Source: Kribbella italica (lineage in GTDB: Bacteria; Actinomycetota; Actinomycetes; Propionibacteriales; Kribbellaceae). Taken from it: a stretch of 64,000 bases of DNA. Of the stretch, positions 25,139 through 34,348 are shown in pieces (position 1 is the first letter of the stretch; every line of letters starts with the position of its first letter). The position numbers and the translations under genes were made by a program. The stretch lies in NCBI RefSeq assembly GCF_014205135.1, contig NZ_JACHMY010000001.1, positions 4,402,001-4,466,000 of the forward strand, in the 5' to 3' direction. The notes beneath the pieces were generated by a model. It made no database searches, was not told where the DNA came from, and worked only from the letters and a program-made list of their open reading frames with translations.

Positions 25139-25675
25139 ATGCCAACCCTCACCGAGCCGACTGTCGCCGTTCACCGATCGTTCCTCGCGGCCTGGGACGA
25201 GTTGGGGCCGGAGGAGCAGCGGTGGATGGGTGCGCACGCCCTCGACGAGGACTGGACCAGGACCCAGGCCGAGGACCCCGCGGAGTTCGCCCGGCTGGTC
25301 GGCCGGATCCGGTCGGAATCAGATGAGCGCACCGAGCTGCCGCCCGGCCTGGTGCATCAGACCGTGCTCTGGTTCACCGACGGCGACGAGTGGCTCGGCC
25401 GCCTGTCGATCCGCCACGAGCTCACCCCGGCCCTGCTCGAGCTCGGCGGCCACATCGGGTACGTCGTACGCCCGTCAGCTCGCCGGCAGGGCCATGCGGC
25501 CGAGATGCTCAGCCAGTCACTCCCCCGCGCGGCCGCGCTCGGCATCGACCCCGCGCTGCTCACCTGTGACGTCGGCCACGACGCCTCCCGCAAGGTGATC
25601 GAGGCGGCCGGCGGCGAGCTGGAGGACGAGCGCCACGGCAAACTGCGTTTCTGGGTGCCCACCCGGCTCAGCTGA
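25139..25675 (+). CDS. GNAT family N-acetyltransferase
   Basis: The 178-residue protein carries the acetyl-CoA-binding motif YVVRPSARRQGHAAEMLSQ near residue 105 and a typical GNAT beta-bulge (GHI-YVV) before it. The C-terminal strand RKVIEAAGGELEDE is also usual for the fold. The N-terminus (about 60 residues) is acidic and helix-rich. It lies between the divergent glgC and glgM, with its stop 15 bases before glgM. The acceptor substrate cannot be inferred. Confidence 0.85.
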   Translation: MPTLTEPTVAVHRSFLAAWDELGPEEQRWMGAHALDEDWTRTQAEDPAEFARLVGRIRSESDERTELPPGLVHQTVLWFTDGDEWLGRLSIRHELTPALLELGGHIGYVVRPSARRQGHAAEMLSQSLPRAAALGIDPALLTCDVGHDASRKVIEAAGGELEDERHGKLRFWVPTRLS

Positions 25676-25690
25676 TCTATGGTCGGGGTC

Positions 25691-26854
25691 ATGAAGGTCG
25701 GCATCCTGACGCGTGAGTACCCTCCGGACGTGTACGGCGGGGCCGGTGTGCACGTGGACTTCCTGGTCCGCGAGCTGCGCCGCCTGATCGACGTGGACGT
25801 GCACTGCATGGGCGAGCCGCGGGCCGGCGCGACCGCGCACTCCGAGGACGACGCCCGGATCGCGGGAGCCAACGCGGCGCTCCGCGTGCTGTCGACGGAC
25901 CTGACGATGACCGCCGGGGTCGGCGGCAGCGACCTGGTCCACTCCCACACCTGGTACGCGAACATGGCCGGCCACTGGGCCAAGCTCCTGTACGGCGTAC
26001 CGCACGTGGTGACCGCGCACTCGCTCGAGCCGCGCCGGCCGTGGAAGGCCGAGCAGCTCGGCGGCGGCTACCGGTTGTCGAGCTGGGCCGAGCAGACGGC
26101 GTACGAGGCGGCCGACGCCGTCGTCGCGGTCAGCCGGGGCATGCGCGACGATGTCCTGGAGTGCTACCCGACCATCGACCCGGCCAAGGTCCACGTGATC
26201 TCGAACGGGATCGACGCGGACTTCTACCACCCGGATCCGGCCACGCACGTGCTCGACCGGCTCGGGGTCGACCTGAGCCGGCCGTACGTGACCTTCGTCG
26301 GCCGGATCACCCGGCAGAAGGGCGTGCCGCACCTGCTCCGCGCCGGGCTGCAGCTCGACCCGTCCGTGCAGCTCGTGCTGCTCGCCGGAGCCGCCGACAC
26401 CCCGGAGCTCAAGGCCGAGACCGACGCGCTCATCGACGAGCTGAAGGCAGCTCGCGACGGTGTGTTCGTCGTGTCGGAGATGCTGCCGCGCGAGGACGTC
26501 CGGCAGGTGCTCACGCACGCGCTGGCGTTCTGCTGCCCGTCGGTCTACGAGCCGCTCGGCATCGTCAACCTGGAGGCGATGGCGTGCGAGACCGCCGTCG
26601 TCGCGAGCGCGGTCGGCGGCATTCCCGAGGTTGTCAACGACGGCGTCACCGGCACCCTGGTCGCGTACGACGAGAACGACGTGGTCACCTTCGAGCGGCA
26701 GCTCGCCGAGGGCATCAACGACCTGGTCGCCAACCCGGCCAAGGCCGAGACGATGGGCAAGGCCGGTCGCGAACGCGCGGTGTCGGAGTTCGGCTGGGAC
26801 GCGGTCGCGGATCGGACCGTCGCGCTCTACAGTTCACTCCTCGCGCAACAGTAG
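25691..26854 (+). CDS. Glycogen synthase / maltose-1-phosphate synthase (GlgA/GlgM, actinobacterial type)
   Basis: This 387-residue GT4-like glycosyltransferase has the typical N-terminus KVGILTREYPPDVYGGAGVH. Its C-terminal Rossmann domain contains FVGRITRQKGVPHLLRAG near residue 197 and the donor-binding SVYEPLGIVNLEAMAC near residue 285. In mycobacteria this enzyme, called GlgM (Rv1212c), uses GlgC-made ADP-glucose and glucose-1-phosphate to form maltose-1-phosphate. I prefer the ATG at 25691 because it matches the conserved N-terminus; the ATG at 25679 would add four residues. Confidence 0.92.
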   Translation: MKVGILTREYPPDVYGGAGVHVDFLVRELRRLIDVDVHCMGEPRAGATAHSEDDARIAGANAALRVLSTDLTMTAGVGGSDLVHSHTWYANMAGHWAKLLYGVPHVVTAHSLEPRRPWKAEQLGGGYRLSSWAEQTAYEAADAVVAVSRGMRDDVLECYPTIDPAKVHVISNGIDADFYHPDPATHVLDRLGVDLSRPYVTFVGRITRQKGVPHLLRAGLQLDPSVQLVLLAGAADTPELKAETDALIDELKAARDGVFVVSEMLPREDVRQVLTHALAFCCPSVYEPLGIVNLEAMACETAVVASAVGGIPEVVNDGVTGTLVAYDENDVVTFERQLAEGINDLVANPAKAETMGKAGRERAVSEFGWDAVADRTVALYSSLLAQQ

Positions 26855-26924
26855 GCAAAACCCCACCCTCGGCTGGGGGTCCGGCACCCTCGTTCCGCGC
26901 TCCCGCCGGCGGTTGGCTGGCCTC

Positions 26925-28190
26925 ATGAGATCTCCTGCCGGCAAGGCCATCGCCGCCACCCTCGCCACTGCCGCGCTGCTCGCGGCACCCTTGTCCGCGT
27001 ACGCCGCGGTGTCCCAGCCGACGCTGTCGACGGTGTCACAGCCGACGCTGTCGGAGGCTGCCGTCACCAGCGTGCACACCTCTCGTGGCGCGCTCGTCTC
27101 GGCCGTCCCGGTCGCCCGACTGCGGGCTGCCGCGGTCGACCAGGCCGCGGTCGACGCCGGCTTCGTCGGCGCGCCGAAAGCCCGGTACGACGTCACGGCG
27201 TACCGGCTGATCTACCGGACCGTCGATCCCTGGGGCCGGTCGACGACCGCCAGCGGGCTCGTCGTCCTGCCGGACGGACGGCGCGGTGCGCTCACCGTGG
27301 CCGCGCAGCTGCACGGCACGATGGCGACCAAGGCCTACGCGCCGTCGGTCGAGGACGACTCGACCGATCGGGTGGTCACGTCGCTCTTCGCCGGTGCCGG
27401 GCTGGCCGGGGTCGCACCCGACTACCTCGGGCTGGGAGTCGGGCCGGGCAAGCACCCCTACATCGACACCAAGACCGAGACCAGCGCGTCGGTCGACCTG
27501 TTGCTCGCGGCCCGTTCCTTCGCGCTGAAGCACGGCGTCGTCCTGAAGCGGGACGTCCTGGTCACCGGCTTCTCGCAGGGCGGCCGCGCGGCCATCGGCG
27601 TCGCGCGAGCGCTCAGCCGGGGCGAGGCCGGACCGTTCCGCCTCGGCGCCGTACACGGTGTCTCCGGCCCGTACGACCTGCTCGACGTCGAGCTGCCGGC
27701 GGTGTTCAGCGGCGAGGTCGAGCCGCACGTCGCGACGCTCTACCTGGCGTACTTCGTGACCGCCTGGGACCGGACCGTCGGCCTGTACGACAAGCCGCGG
27801 GACGCCTTCCGCGCGCCGTACGCGGACATCGTCGAAGGGCTGCTCGACGGGACACACTCGGACGAGGAGATCTTCACCAGCCTGCCGGACAGCCCGGCCA
27901 AGCTGTTCACGCCACAGTTCCTGGCCAAGCTCGAGCACCCGACCGGACGCTTCCGCCAGGCGCTGATCCAGGCCGACCGGATCTGCAAGGACTGGACCCC
28001 TGGTGTCACGGTTCACCTCTACTCGGGCACCAAGGACACCGACGTGGTCGCCGCCAACACCGACTCCTGCGCAGCCTCGCTCCGCGCCCGCGGCGCCGAC
28101 GTCCGGATCCACTCGATGGGCGCCGTCGACCACTTCGGCACAGCGATGGCGGCGTACCCGCAGATCATCCGGGCCTTCAGCCGCTACTAG
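26925..28190 (+). CDS. Secreted alpha/beta hydrolase (secretory lipase-like)
   Basis: The 421-residue protein has a signal peptide (about residues 1-28) ending in SAYAA. It then matches the fungal-type secretory lipase/alpha-beta hydrolase family: VAPDYLGLGVGPGKHPYIDT near residue 165, the nucleophile elbow VTGFSQGGRAAIGVA near residue 212, an Asp in YSGTKDTDVV near residue 370 and the catalytic His in GAVDHFGTA near residue 405. A tandem PTLSTVSQPTLS repeat sits just after the signal peptide. It ends in a 14-base overlap with the convergent XRE regulator gene. Confidence 0.83.
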   Translation: MRSPAGKAIAATLATAALLAAPLSAYAAVSQPTLSTVSQPTLSEAAVTSVHTSRGALVSAVPVARLRAAAVDQAAVDAGFVGAPKARYDVTAYRLIYRTVDPWGRSTTASGLVVLPDGRRGALTVAAQLHGTMATKAYAPSVEDDSTDRVVTSLFAGAGLAGVAPDYLGLGVGPGKHPYIDTKTETSASVDLLLAARSFALKHGVVLKRDVLVTGFSQGGRAAIGVARALSRGEAGPFRLGAVHGVSGPYDLLDVELPAVFSGEVEPHVATLYLAYFVTAWDRTVGLYDKPRDAFRAPYADIVEGLLDGTHSDEEIFTSLPDSPAKLFTPQFLAKLEHPTGRFRQALIQADRICKDWTPGVTVHLYSGTKDTDVVAANTDSCAASLRARGADVRIHSMGAVDHFGTAMAAYPQIIRAFSRY

Positions 28191-28995
28191 TGGCCAGACT
28201 GCCCAGGAGGCTGAGGGCTTCAGCACTGCGGGAGGCGGGCTCGGCATGGAACACGACCAGGATGAGGTCGTCGGTGCCACTGACGACGAACTTGTTCGAC
28301 TGCAGGTCGAGCTCGCCGACCAGCGGGTGCTGCAACCTGCTCACCCGACCCCGCTTCGGCCGGACCGCGTACTGAGCCCACAACCGGCGGAACAGCTCGC
28401 TGCGGACCGACAGCTCACCGACCAACTCGACCAGCCGCGGGTCCTCGACATCCGGCCCCACGTGAGAGCGGAGACTGGCGACGCCCTCCGTCGCCGTCTC
28501 CTCCCAGTCCCGCCGCAGGGCCTGCTCGTCCGGGTCGAGGAAGACAGCTCGCAGCAGGTTCACCCCGACCGCGTAGTTCGGCGACAGCGCAGCGGCGAGC
28601 TCGTTGACCGCCAGCACATCGGAGAACTTGTTCTGCAGGTACGCCGGGTTGTTCGGCCATCCGTCGATCAGCTGCCGCACGCTCTTCGGCACCTCAGGCT
28701 GCGGCTCGGCCTGGGCGCGAGACCGCTCACGGGTCAGTTCCACCAGGTACGCCGTCGCGTCCGCGTCCAGCTGCAACACCTCGGCGAGCGCGTCGAGCAC
28801 CTGGACCGACGGGTGCCGGTCGCGGCCCTGCTCGAGCCGCAGGTAGTAGTCGGAGCTGATCCCGGCGAGCATCGCGACCTCTTCGCGGCGCAGACCGGGC
28901 ACCCGGCGCAGCCCGACCCTGCGCAGCCCGACGTCCTCGGGCCGGACCAGCTCGCGCCGGGCGCGGAGGAACTCACCGAGCGGGTTGCTCTCCAT
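28177..28995 (-). CDS. XRE family regulator with MmyB-like ligand-binding domain
   Basis: The 272-residue protein has an N-terminal helix-turn-helix (LRREEVAMLAGISSDYYLRLEQG), where the YYxRLEQGR signature marks the MmyB group. A PAS-like C-terminal domain with WPNNPAYLQNKFSDVLAVNEL and LRAVFLDPDEQ follows. These regulators commonly sit opposite an oxidoreductase gene that they control. Here the divergent partner is the aldo/keto reductase at 29131, across a 135-base gap, so the same arrangement is inferred. Confidence 0.88.
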   Translation of the reverse strand: MESNPLGEFLRARRELVRPEDVGLRRVGLRRVPGLRREEVAMLAGISSDYYLRLEQGRDRHPSVQVLDALAEVLQLDADATAYLVELTRERSRAQAEPQPEVPKSVRQLIDGWPNNPAYLQNKFSDVLAVNELAAALSPNYAVGVNLLRAVFLDPDEQALRRDWEETATEGVASLRSHVGPDVEDPRLVELVGELSVRSELFRRLWAQYAVRPKRGRVSRLQHPLVGELDLQSNKFVVSGTDDLILVVFHAEPASRSAEALSLLGSLATSSG

Positions 28996-29130
28996 GCCTC
29001 CACGGTAGCCGCGGGCCGAGGTTGGTGACTGGGTCCTGTCAGTCCCAGGAACAGCAGGGCACTCCCTGATCCGCCGCCGTCGACGAACAGTGGGAGGTAG
29101 ATCCACTTCCTTCCGAAAGGCATCCCCCTC

Positions 29131-30012
29131 ATGAGCAACACTCCCGGCGGCACGCTTCGGCTCGCCGACGACCTCGTCATCAGCCGGATGGGGTACGGCG
29201 CGATGCAGCTGGCCGGCCCCGGCGTCTTCGGGCCGCCGAAGGACCACGACGCCGCGATCGCCGTTCTGCGCGAGGTCGTCGAGCTCGGCGTCACGCACAT
29301 CGACACCAGCGACTTCTACGGGCCGTTCGTCACCAACGAGCTGATCAAGGAAGCACTGCACCCGTACGGCGACGAGCTGCGGATCGTCACCAAGGTCGGC
29401 GCCCGGCGGGGCGCCGACGCGAGCTGGATCATGGCGCGCGACCCGGCCGACCTTCAGGCCCAGGTCCGCGAGAACCTGGAGCACTTGGGCGTCGACACGC
29501 TGGACGCGGTGAACCTGCGCATGGGCACCCCGGAGGGACCGGTCGAGGAGTCGCTCGCCGAGCAGTTCGGTGCCCTGGCCGACCTGCGGAAGGAAGGGCT
29601 GATCCGGCACCTCGGCCTCAGCACCGTGACCGCGAACCAGTTGTCCGAGGCCCAGGCCGTCGCGCCGGTCGTCACCGTGCAGAACCTCTACAACCTGGCC
29701 AACCGGCAGGACGATGCCCTGGTCGAGCTGTGCGCGCAGGAGAACATCGCGTTCGCGTCGTACTTCCCGCTCGGCGGCTTCTCTCCCCTGCAGTCCGGCA
29801 CGCTGACCGCGGTCGCCCAGCGCCTCGACGCGACGCCGCAGCAGGTCGCGCTCGCCTGGCTGCTGCAGCGCTCCACCACCAGCGTCGTCATCCCCGGCAC
29901 GTCATCCGTCGCCCACTTGCGCGAAAACGTCGCCGCGGCGGACCTGACGCTGCCCGCTGACGCGATCGCCGAGCTGGACGGGATCGCCGGGTCGACGCCC
30001 ACCACTGACTAA
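29131..30012 (+). CDS. Aldo/keto reductase
   Basis: The 293-residue TIM-barrel oxidoreductase shows MGYGAMQLAGPGVFGPP at the start, the catalytic Asp/Tyr segment HIDTSDFYGP near residue 63, a Lys in IVTKVGARRGA near residue 86, and the NADPH-site end VVIPGTSSVAHLRENVAA near residue 252. Members reduce carbonyl compounds with NADPH. It is divergent from the MmyB-type regulator gene and is probably its target. GAAAGG lies 11 bases upstream of the ATG. Confidence 0.92.
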   Translation: MSNTPGGTLRLADDLVISRMGYGAMQLAGPGVFGPPKDHDAAIAVLREVVELGVTHIDTSDFYGPFVTNELIKEALHPYGDELRIVTKVGARRGADASWIMARDPADLQAQVRENLEHLGVDTLDAVNLRMGTPEGPVEESLAEQFGALADLRKEGLIRHLGLSTVTANQLSEAQAVAPVVTVQNLYNLANRQDDALVELCAQENIAFASYFPLGGFSPLQSGTLTAVAQRLDATPQQVALAWLLQRSTTSVVIPGTSSVAHLRENVAAADLTLPADAIAELDGIAGSTPTTD

Positions 30013-30096
30013 CCTCCGTGCGGAGCCCGGCCGGACCCTCAGCTGAGCGTGCAGCCTGCGATCCCGCCGGGGTTGATCAGTGGTGCGCGTCGGCCG

Positions 30097-31626
30097 TCAG
30101 GCAATACCGGCGAGCGGGTCCTCCGACGTGAGCCACGTGGTGAGGAGCCGGGCGCCGGCACCGGTCGCGCCGACCGAGTACTCGTACTCGTCGCGCGGGG
30201 ACTCGGCGATGCTCGACAGGTCGAGGTGCGCCCACGGGACGTCGCCCGCGAAGGCCTTCAGGAACAGCGCGGCGGTGATCGACCCCGGGCCCTTCGAGCT
30301 GTTCACCGAGTCGGCGATCGGGGTGGAGATCAGGTCGGCGTACTCGGCCGGCAGCGGCATCCGCCACAGCCGCTCGCCGGAGACCTCACCGGCCGCCGCG
30401 AGCTGACCCGCCAGCGCGTCGTCGGTCGCGAACAGCCCGCCGTACAGCATCGCGCCGAGCGACACCTTGATCGCACCGGTCAGCGTCGCGATGTCGACCA
30501 GCGCGTCCGGCTTCAGCTCCTGGACGGCGTACGCGAGTCCGTCGGCCAGCACCAGCCGGCCCTCGGCGTCGGTGTTCTTCACCTCGGTGGTCCGGCCGCC
30601 GTAGTGGCGGATCACGTCGTCCGGGCGGTACGCCGTACCGGACGGCATGTTCTCAGCCGAGCAGACCAGGCCGGTGACCCGGATCTTGGCGCCCAGCTCG
30701 CGCAGCGCCGACATCGTCGCGATCACCGAACCGCCGCCGGTCATGTCGCGCTTCATCGACACCATCGACTCGCGCGGCTTCAGCGACAGGCCGCCGGTGT
30801 CGTACGTGATCCCCTTGCCGACCAGGACGACGTACGGCGTGTCGGGGCCCGCGCCCTCGGGCGTGTAGTCGATCCGGATCAGCCGCGGCGGGCGGGTCGA
30901 GCCCTTGCCGACCGCGAGGATGCCGCCGAACCCGTCGGCGACGAGCTGCTTCTCGTCCCAGACCTTCACCTCGAGCCCGCCGTGCGCGGCCAGCTCGGTG
31001 GCCCGGGCTGCGAGCCAGGCCGGGTCCTTCTCGTTCGAGGGAGTCGTGGCGAACTGGCGGGCCAGCCAGCCGGTCCGGCCGACCACCAGGCCGCGGTCGA
31101 CGGCGTCCGACCGGTCCGCGTCCGAGCCGTCGGTCAGCGTGATCCGGCCGGCCACCGGCTGCCCGGCGTCGACGGTCTTCAGGGTGTAGGTGAACGAGCC
31201 GAGCACGAGTCCTTCGGCGAAGCCCTGGAGCGCCTCAGCATCGATGCCTTCGGCAACAAGTGTGGTGAGCTCGTCCTTGCCGCGGCCGAACCGCGCGACC
31301 GCCGCCCCGGCGTGTCGCAGCTCGGCCGACGTACCGGATCCGGCGCCGACCAGCAGCACCTCGCTGACCTCGCCGGACAGCAGCGGGTACGCCGCGGTGG
31401 CGCCGGCCGACGTACTGAAACCGGTGTCGCGCTGCACCTCGAGCAGGCGGTCCAGGTCGACCCCGAGCCGCTCACCGGCTTCCTTGGCGGCGGCGGGCAG
31501 ACCGGCTTCGCCGACCACGACGACCCACGTGGGGGCACCGTGAACAGGGAGCCCGGGCTGCCAGGCCACGGCCGGCAGGGTCGGGAAGACGAACTTGGCG
31601 CTACGGCGAGCCACAGGAGACCTCAC
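30097..31626 (-). CDS. pepA: Leucyl aminopeptidase (M17)
   Basis: The 509-residue dimetal aminopeptidase removes N-terminal residues from peptides. The catalytic domain shows KGITYDTGGLSLKPRESM (Lys and Asp ligands), a helix with MKRDMTGGGSVIATM, and the hallmark metal/catalytic motif KNTDAEGRLVLADGLAYA. An N-terminal macro-like domain of about 180 residues precedes it, and the length matches the family. A large hairpin at 31684-31733 separates it from the DUF3117 gene, so it probably has its own promoter. Confidence 0.95.
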   Translation of the reverse strand: MRSPVARRSAKFVFPTLPAVAWQPGLPVHGAPTWVVVVGEAGLPAAAKEAGERLGVDLDRLLEVQRDTGFSTSAGATAAYPLLSGEVSEVLLVGAGSGTSAELRHAGAAVARFGRGKDELTTLVAEGIDAEALQGFAEGLVLGSFTYTLKTVDAGQPVAGRITLTDGSDADRSDAVDRGLVVGRTGWLARQFATTPSNEKDPAWLAARATELAAHGGLEVKVWDEKQLVADGFGGILAVGKGSTRPPRLIRIDYTPEGAGPDTPYVVLVGKGITYDTGGLSLKPRESMVSMKRDMTGGGSVIATMSALRELGAKIRVTGLVCSAENMPSGTAYRPDDVIRHYGGRTTEVKNTDAEGRLVLADGLAYAVQELKPDALVDIATLTGAIKVSLGAMLYGGLFATDDALAGQLAAAGEVSGERLWRMPLPAEYADLISTPIADSVNSSKGPGSITAALFLKAFAGDVPWAHLDLSSIAESPRDEYEYSVGATGAGARLLTTWLTSEDPLAGIA

Positions 31627-31683
31627 GGGGTTATGTCGAACGGGCCGGGTCGTTACGACCGCGACTTTACTTCTGGAGCAGAA

Positions 31684-31733
31684 GTAACAACCCCGGCGGG
31701 TGCCTGGAACCAGGCAGCCACCGGGGTTGTTAC
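31684..31733 (-). terminator. Long stem-loop terminator between DUF3117 gene and pepA
   Basis: GTAACAACCCCGG (31684-31696) pairs perfectly with CCGGGGTTGTTAC (31721-31733), and inside it TGCCTGG (31701-31707) pairs with CCAGGCA (31710-31716). On the minus strand the hairpin lies after the DUF3117 stop and before pepA. A TTGTTACTTCTG run on its 3' side fits termination. On the plus strand it is followed by TTTT. Confidence 0.65.
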
Positions 31734-31778
31734 GGGTTTTGTCAGGAGGGTGCGCGTGGCGTCACCCTGCGGGGACAG

Positions 31779-31946
31779 CTAGCCGACTACGGCCTTGAGC
31801 GCGTTCCCCAGCTCGGTCGCCTCATCCGCGTTCAGCTCGACGACGAGCCGACCGCCGCCTTCGAGCGGAACCCGCATCACGATGCCCCGGCCCTCCTTGG
31901 TGACCTCGAGCGGACCATCGCCCGTCCGCGGCTTCATCGCCGCCAT
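31779..31946 (-). CDS. DUF3117 domain-containing small protein
   Basis: This 55-residue protein begins MAAMKPRTGDGPLEVTKEGR. It continues with the conserved IVMRVPLEGGGRLVVEL segment and ends in a short helix (EATELGNALKAV), which is the whole DUF3117 family pattern. The family is found almost only in actinobacteria and has no known role. Its place between glgM and tag is the same as Rv1211 in M. tuberculosis. The short length made it easy to miss, but the match is specific. Confidence 0.93.
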   Translation of the reverse strand: MAAMKPRTGDGPLEVTKEGRGIVMRVPLEGGGRLVVELNADEATELGNALKAVVG

Positions 31947-32126
31947 GCGCGCACCCCTTCCCTCATTCGGATACTGTCCTCATCGGTTTTGAGCGACGAC
32001 ACCGCGCGGTGACCGTCGCCGGTGCCACGCGGTGATGCGCCGTCGGCGCGTATCGCAGTGTGTATCAGGACCCATTATCCCCGATCCGAGGCCAGAGCCG
32101 CGCACCATACGGCAGACTCAGGTCTC

Positions 32127-32945
32127 GTGCACGCCCGATCAGCCCTTTTCGACCTGTACGGCGACCACCTGCGTGCCCGCGGCGCGCGGGCACCCGTGGC
32201 CGCGCTGGTCCGGCTGCTCGCGCCCCTGGGCGTCCAGCCACCGGCGGTCCGAACGGCCGTCTCGCGGATGGTCCGGCAGGGCTGGCTGGAGCCGGTCCGG
32301 ACCGACGGCCAGCCCGGGTACGCGCTGACCACCCGGGCGCGTCGCCGGCTCGACGAAGCGGCCGTCCGGATCTACCGAACCGACCAGGACGGCGACGGCC
32401 CGGACGCCGTACCGGCCACCACCGGACGGTGGGACCGGCACTGGCACCTGTGCATTCTGCGCGAGGTCCCGAACGCCCGTCGCCGCGAGCAGCTGGTGAG
32501 CCAACTTTCCTTCCTGGGTTGGGCTCCGCTGTCCGACGGCGCCTGGGTCGGGCTGCGGCACGACACCGAGGTGGACCAGATCCTGGAGGTCGAGGGAATC
32601 GCCGCGGACCGCTTCCGGGCGCCGGTCGGCAACGACGCGGTGGAGTTCGCCCGGCGGGTCTGGAAGCTGGACGATCTCGGGGCCTCGTACGACGCGTGGC
32701 TGGCCGAGGCGAAGGCCCTGGTGGCGCGCGCCGACGGCGAGGTGAGCGACGAGCAGGCGTTCGCCGTACGGTCGGAACTGGTGCACGAGTGGCGCAAGTT
32801 CCTCTTCGTCGATCCGGGGCTTCCCGCGGAGCTTCTGCCGGCCGGCTGGGCCGGTGCGCGGGCCGCCACGTTCTTCGATGCGCACGCCGCACGCCTGGGT
32901 CACGCGGCCGGGCGTTTCGTCGACAACTGCCTGACTGTTCATTGA
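32127..32945 (+). CDS. PaaX family transcriptional regulator
   Basis: The 272-residue protein has the PaaX layout. An N-terminal winged helix (LFDLYGDHLRARGARAP, then VRTAVSRMVRQGWLEP near residue 37) comes first. The central PaaX segment W-RHWHLCILREVPNARR is near residue 105, and the C-terminal domain contains SELVHEWRKFLFVDPGLP. PaaX-type repressors sense aryl-CoA thioesters such as phenylacetyl-CoA. It precedes an enoyl-CoA hydratase gene by 32 bases, likely one operon. I chose the GTG at 32127 since it starts the conserved region. Confidence 0.87.
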   Translation: MHARSALFDLYGDHLRARGARAPVAALVRLLAPLGVQPPAVRTAVSRMVRQGWLEPVRTDGQPGYALTTRARRRLDEAAVRIYRTDQDGDGPDAVPATTGRWDRHWHLCILREVPNARRREQLVSQLSFLGWAPLSDGAWVGLRHDTEVDQILEVEGIAADRFRAPVGNDAVEFARRVWKLDDLGASYDAWLAEAKALVARADGEVSDEQAFAVRSELVHEWRKFLFVDPGLPAELLPAGWAGARAATFFDAHAARLGHAAGRFVDNCLTVH

Positions 32946-32977
32946 CCTTTCTCACCGATTGTTGGGAGCTCGCGACG

Positions 32978-33769
32978 ATGAGTGACTCTGTGGTGTACGA
33001 CGTGACCGAGGGCGTCGGCACGATCCGGCTGAACCGGCCGGACGCGATGAACTCGCTGGACACGGCGACGAAGATCGCGCTGCGCGATACCGTGAAGGCC
33101 GCGGCCGAGGACGAGGCCGTGCGATGCGTCGTACTGACGGGGACCGGCCGGGCGTTCTGCGTCGGGCAGGACCTGAAGGAGCACATCGGTCTGCTCGAGG
33201 CCAACGACATGGACGCGCTGTGGTCCACGGTGCCCGACCACTACGCGCCGATCGCGCTGGCGCTCGCCGAGATGCCGAAGCCCGTGATTGCGTCGCTGAA
33301 CGGCGTCGCCGCCGGCGCGGGTGCGTCGATGGCGTTCGCCTGCGACTTCCGTGTCGTCGCCGACACCGCCGGCTTCAACTTCGCCTTCACCGGCATCGGT
33401 CTGTCCTGCGACACCGGCATCTCCTGGACGCTCCCCCGCCTGATCGGTCAGGCCAAGGCGACCGAACTGCTCTACTTCCCGCGCACGATCCCGGCTGCCG
33501 AGGCGCTGACACTGGGCCTGGCCACGTCCGTCGTACCGGCCGCCGACCTGGCCACCGCCACCGCGGATCTCGCTCGGAAGCTGGCCACCGGGCCCACCCA
33601 GGCCTACGCCGGTGTGCGCCAGTCCCTCGCCTACTCCGCCTCCCACACGCTCGCCGAGGCGTTGGCCTTCGAAGCCGGCAAGATGCAGTCCACCGGCAGC
33701 ACCACCGACCACCGCAACGCGGTCGCGTCGTTCGTCGCCAAGCAGAAGCCGGTCTTCGAGGGCAAGTAG
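32978..33769 (+). CDS. Enoyl-CoA hydratase/isomerase family protein
   Basis: The 263-residue crotonase-fold protein contains the VVLTGTGRAFCVGQDLKEH oxyanion-hole segment near residue 50, and PKPVIASLNGVAAGAGASMAF near residue 98, the second oxyanion-hole loop. The Glu/Asp acid-base position falls in the CDTGISWTLPRLIG segment, where an Asp is seen as in PaaG-type isomerases. It follows the PaaX-type regulator, suggesting a role in aromatic acyl-CoA degradation. No other phenylacetate genes are in the window. Confidence 0.88.
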   Translation: MSDSVVYDVTEGVGTIRLNRPDAMNSLDTATKIALRDTVKAAAEDEAVRCVVLTGTGRAFCVGQDLKEHIGLLEANDMDALWSTVPDHYAPIALALAEMPKPVIASLNGVAAGAGASMAFACDFRVVADTAGFNFAFTGIGLSCDTGISWTLPRLIGQAKATELLYFPRTIPAAEALTLGLATSVVPAADLATATADLARKLATGPTQAYAGVRQSLAYSASHTLAEALAFEAGKMQSTGSTTDHRNAVASFVAKQKPVFEGK

Positions 33770-33787
33770 GTCGCTGTCCGGGGCAGG

Positions 33788-34348
33788 TCAGCGGGCGATG
33801 CAGTCGGCGAGGTGGTCGTTGACGATGCCGGTGGCCTGCATCAGCGCGTAGGCGGTGGTCGGGCCGACGAAGACGAAGCCTTTCTTCTTCAGCGCCTTGG
33901 CCATCGCGATCGACTCCGGGGTGGTCGCCGGTACGTCGGACAGCGTCTTCGGGACGGGCTGGTGATCGGGGCGGAAGGACCACAGGAACTCGGTGAACTC
34001 CCCCGGCTCCAGCTCCAGCAGGGCGCGGGCGTTGACGATCGCCGCATTGACCTTCAGGCGGTTGCGGACGATCCCGGCGTCGTCCATCAGCCGGGCCCGG
34101 TCGTCCTCGCCGTACGCCGCCACCACCTCCGGGTCGAACCCGGCGAACGCCCGCCGGAAGTTCTCCCGCTTCCGCAGGATCGTGATCCACGACAGCCCCG
34201 ACTGGAACCCCTCGAGCGTCATCCGCTCGTACAGCCCCCGGTCGTCCCGGATCTCCTGCCCCCACTCGTCGTCGTGGTAGGCCACGTACTCCGGCGCCGA
34301 CACCGCCCAGTCACACCGAGGCCGCCCGTCGGCCCCCAGCACACTCAC
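33788..34348 (-). CDS. tag: DNA-3-methyladenine glycosylase I
   Basis: The 186-residue Tag protein removes 3-methyladenine from DNA in base excision repair. Characteristic segments are RCDWAVSAPEYVAYHDDEWG near residue 11, a LYERMTLEGFQSGLSWITIL helix near residue 39 with the catalytic Glu, and KKKGFVFVGPTTAYALMQA near residue 150. A C-terminal zinc-site His/Cys cluster (NDHLADC) is reduced but present. The GTG start overlaps the DivIVA-like gene by 4 bases (GTGA); the same pairing is seen in Rv1209-Rv1210. Confidence 0.95.
   Translation of the reverse strand: MSVLGADGRPRCDWAVSAPEYVAYHDDEWGQEIRDDRGLYERMTLEGFQSGLSWITILRKRENFRRAFAGFDPEVVAAYGEDDRARLMDDAGIVRNRLKVNAAIVNARALLELEPGEFTEFLWSFRPDHQPVPKTLSDVPATTPESIAMAKALKKKGFVFVGPTTAYALMQATGIVNDHLADCIAR

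Noticed and set aside
26859..26881. A hairpin after glgM (ACCCCA with TGGGGGT) as a terminator
   Set aside because: The stem is short and has a G-rich mismatch, with no T run; not listed as a feature.
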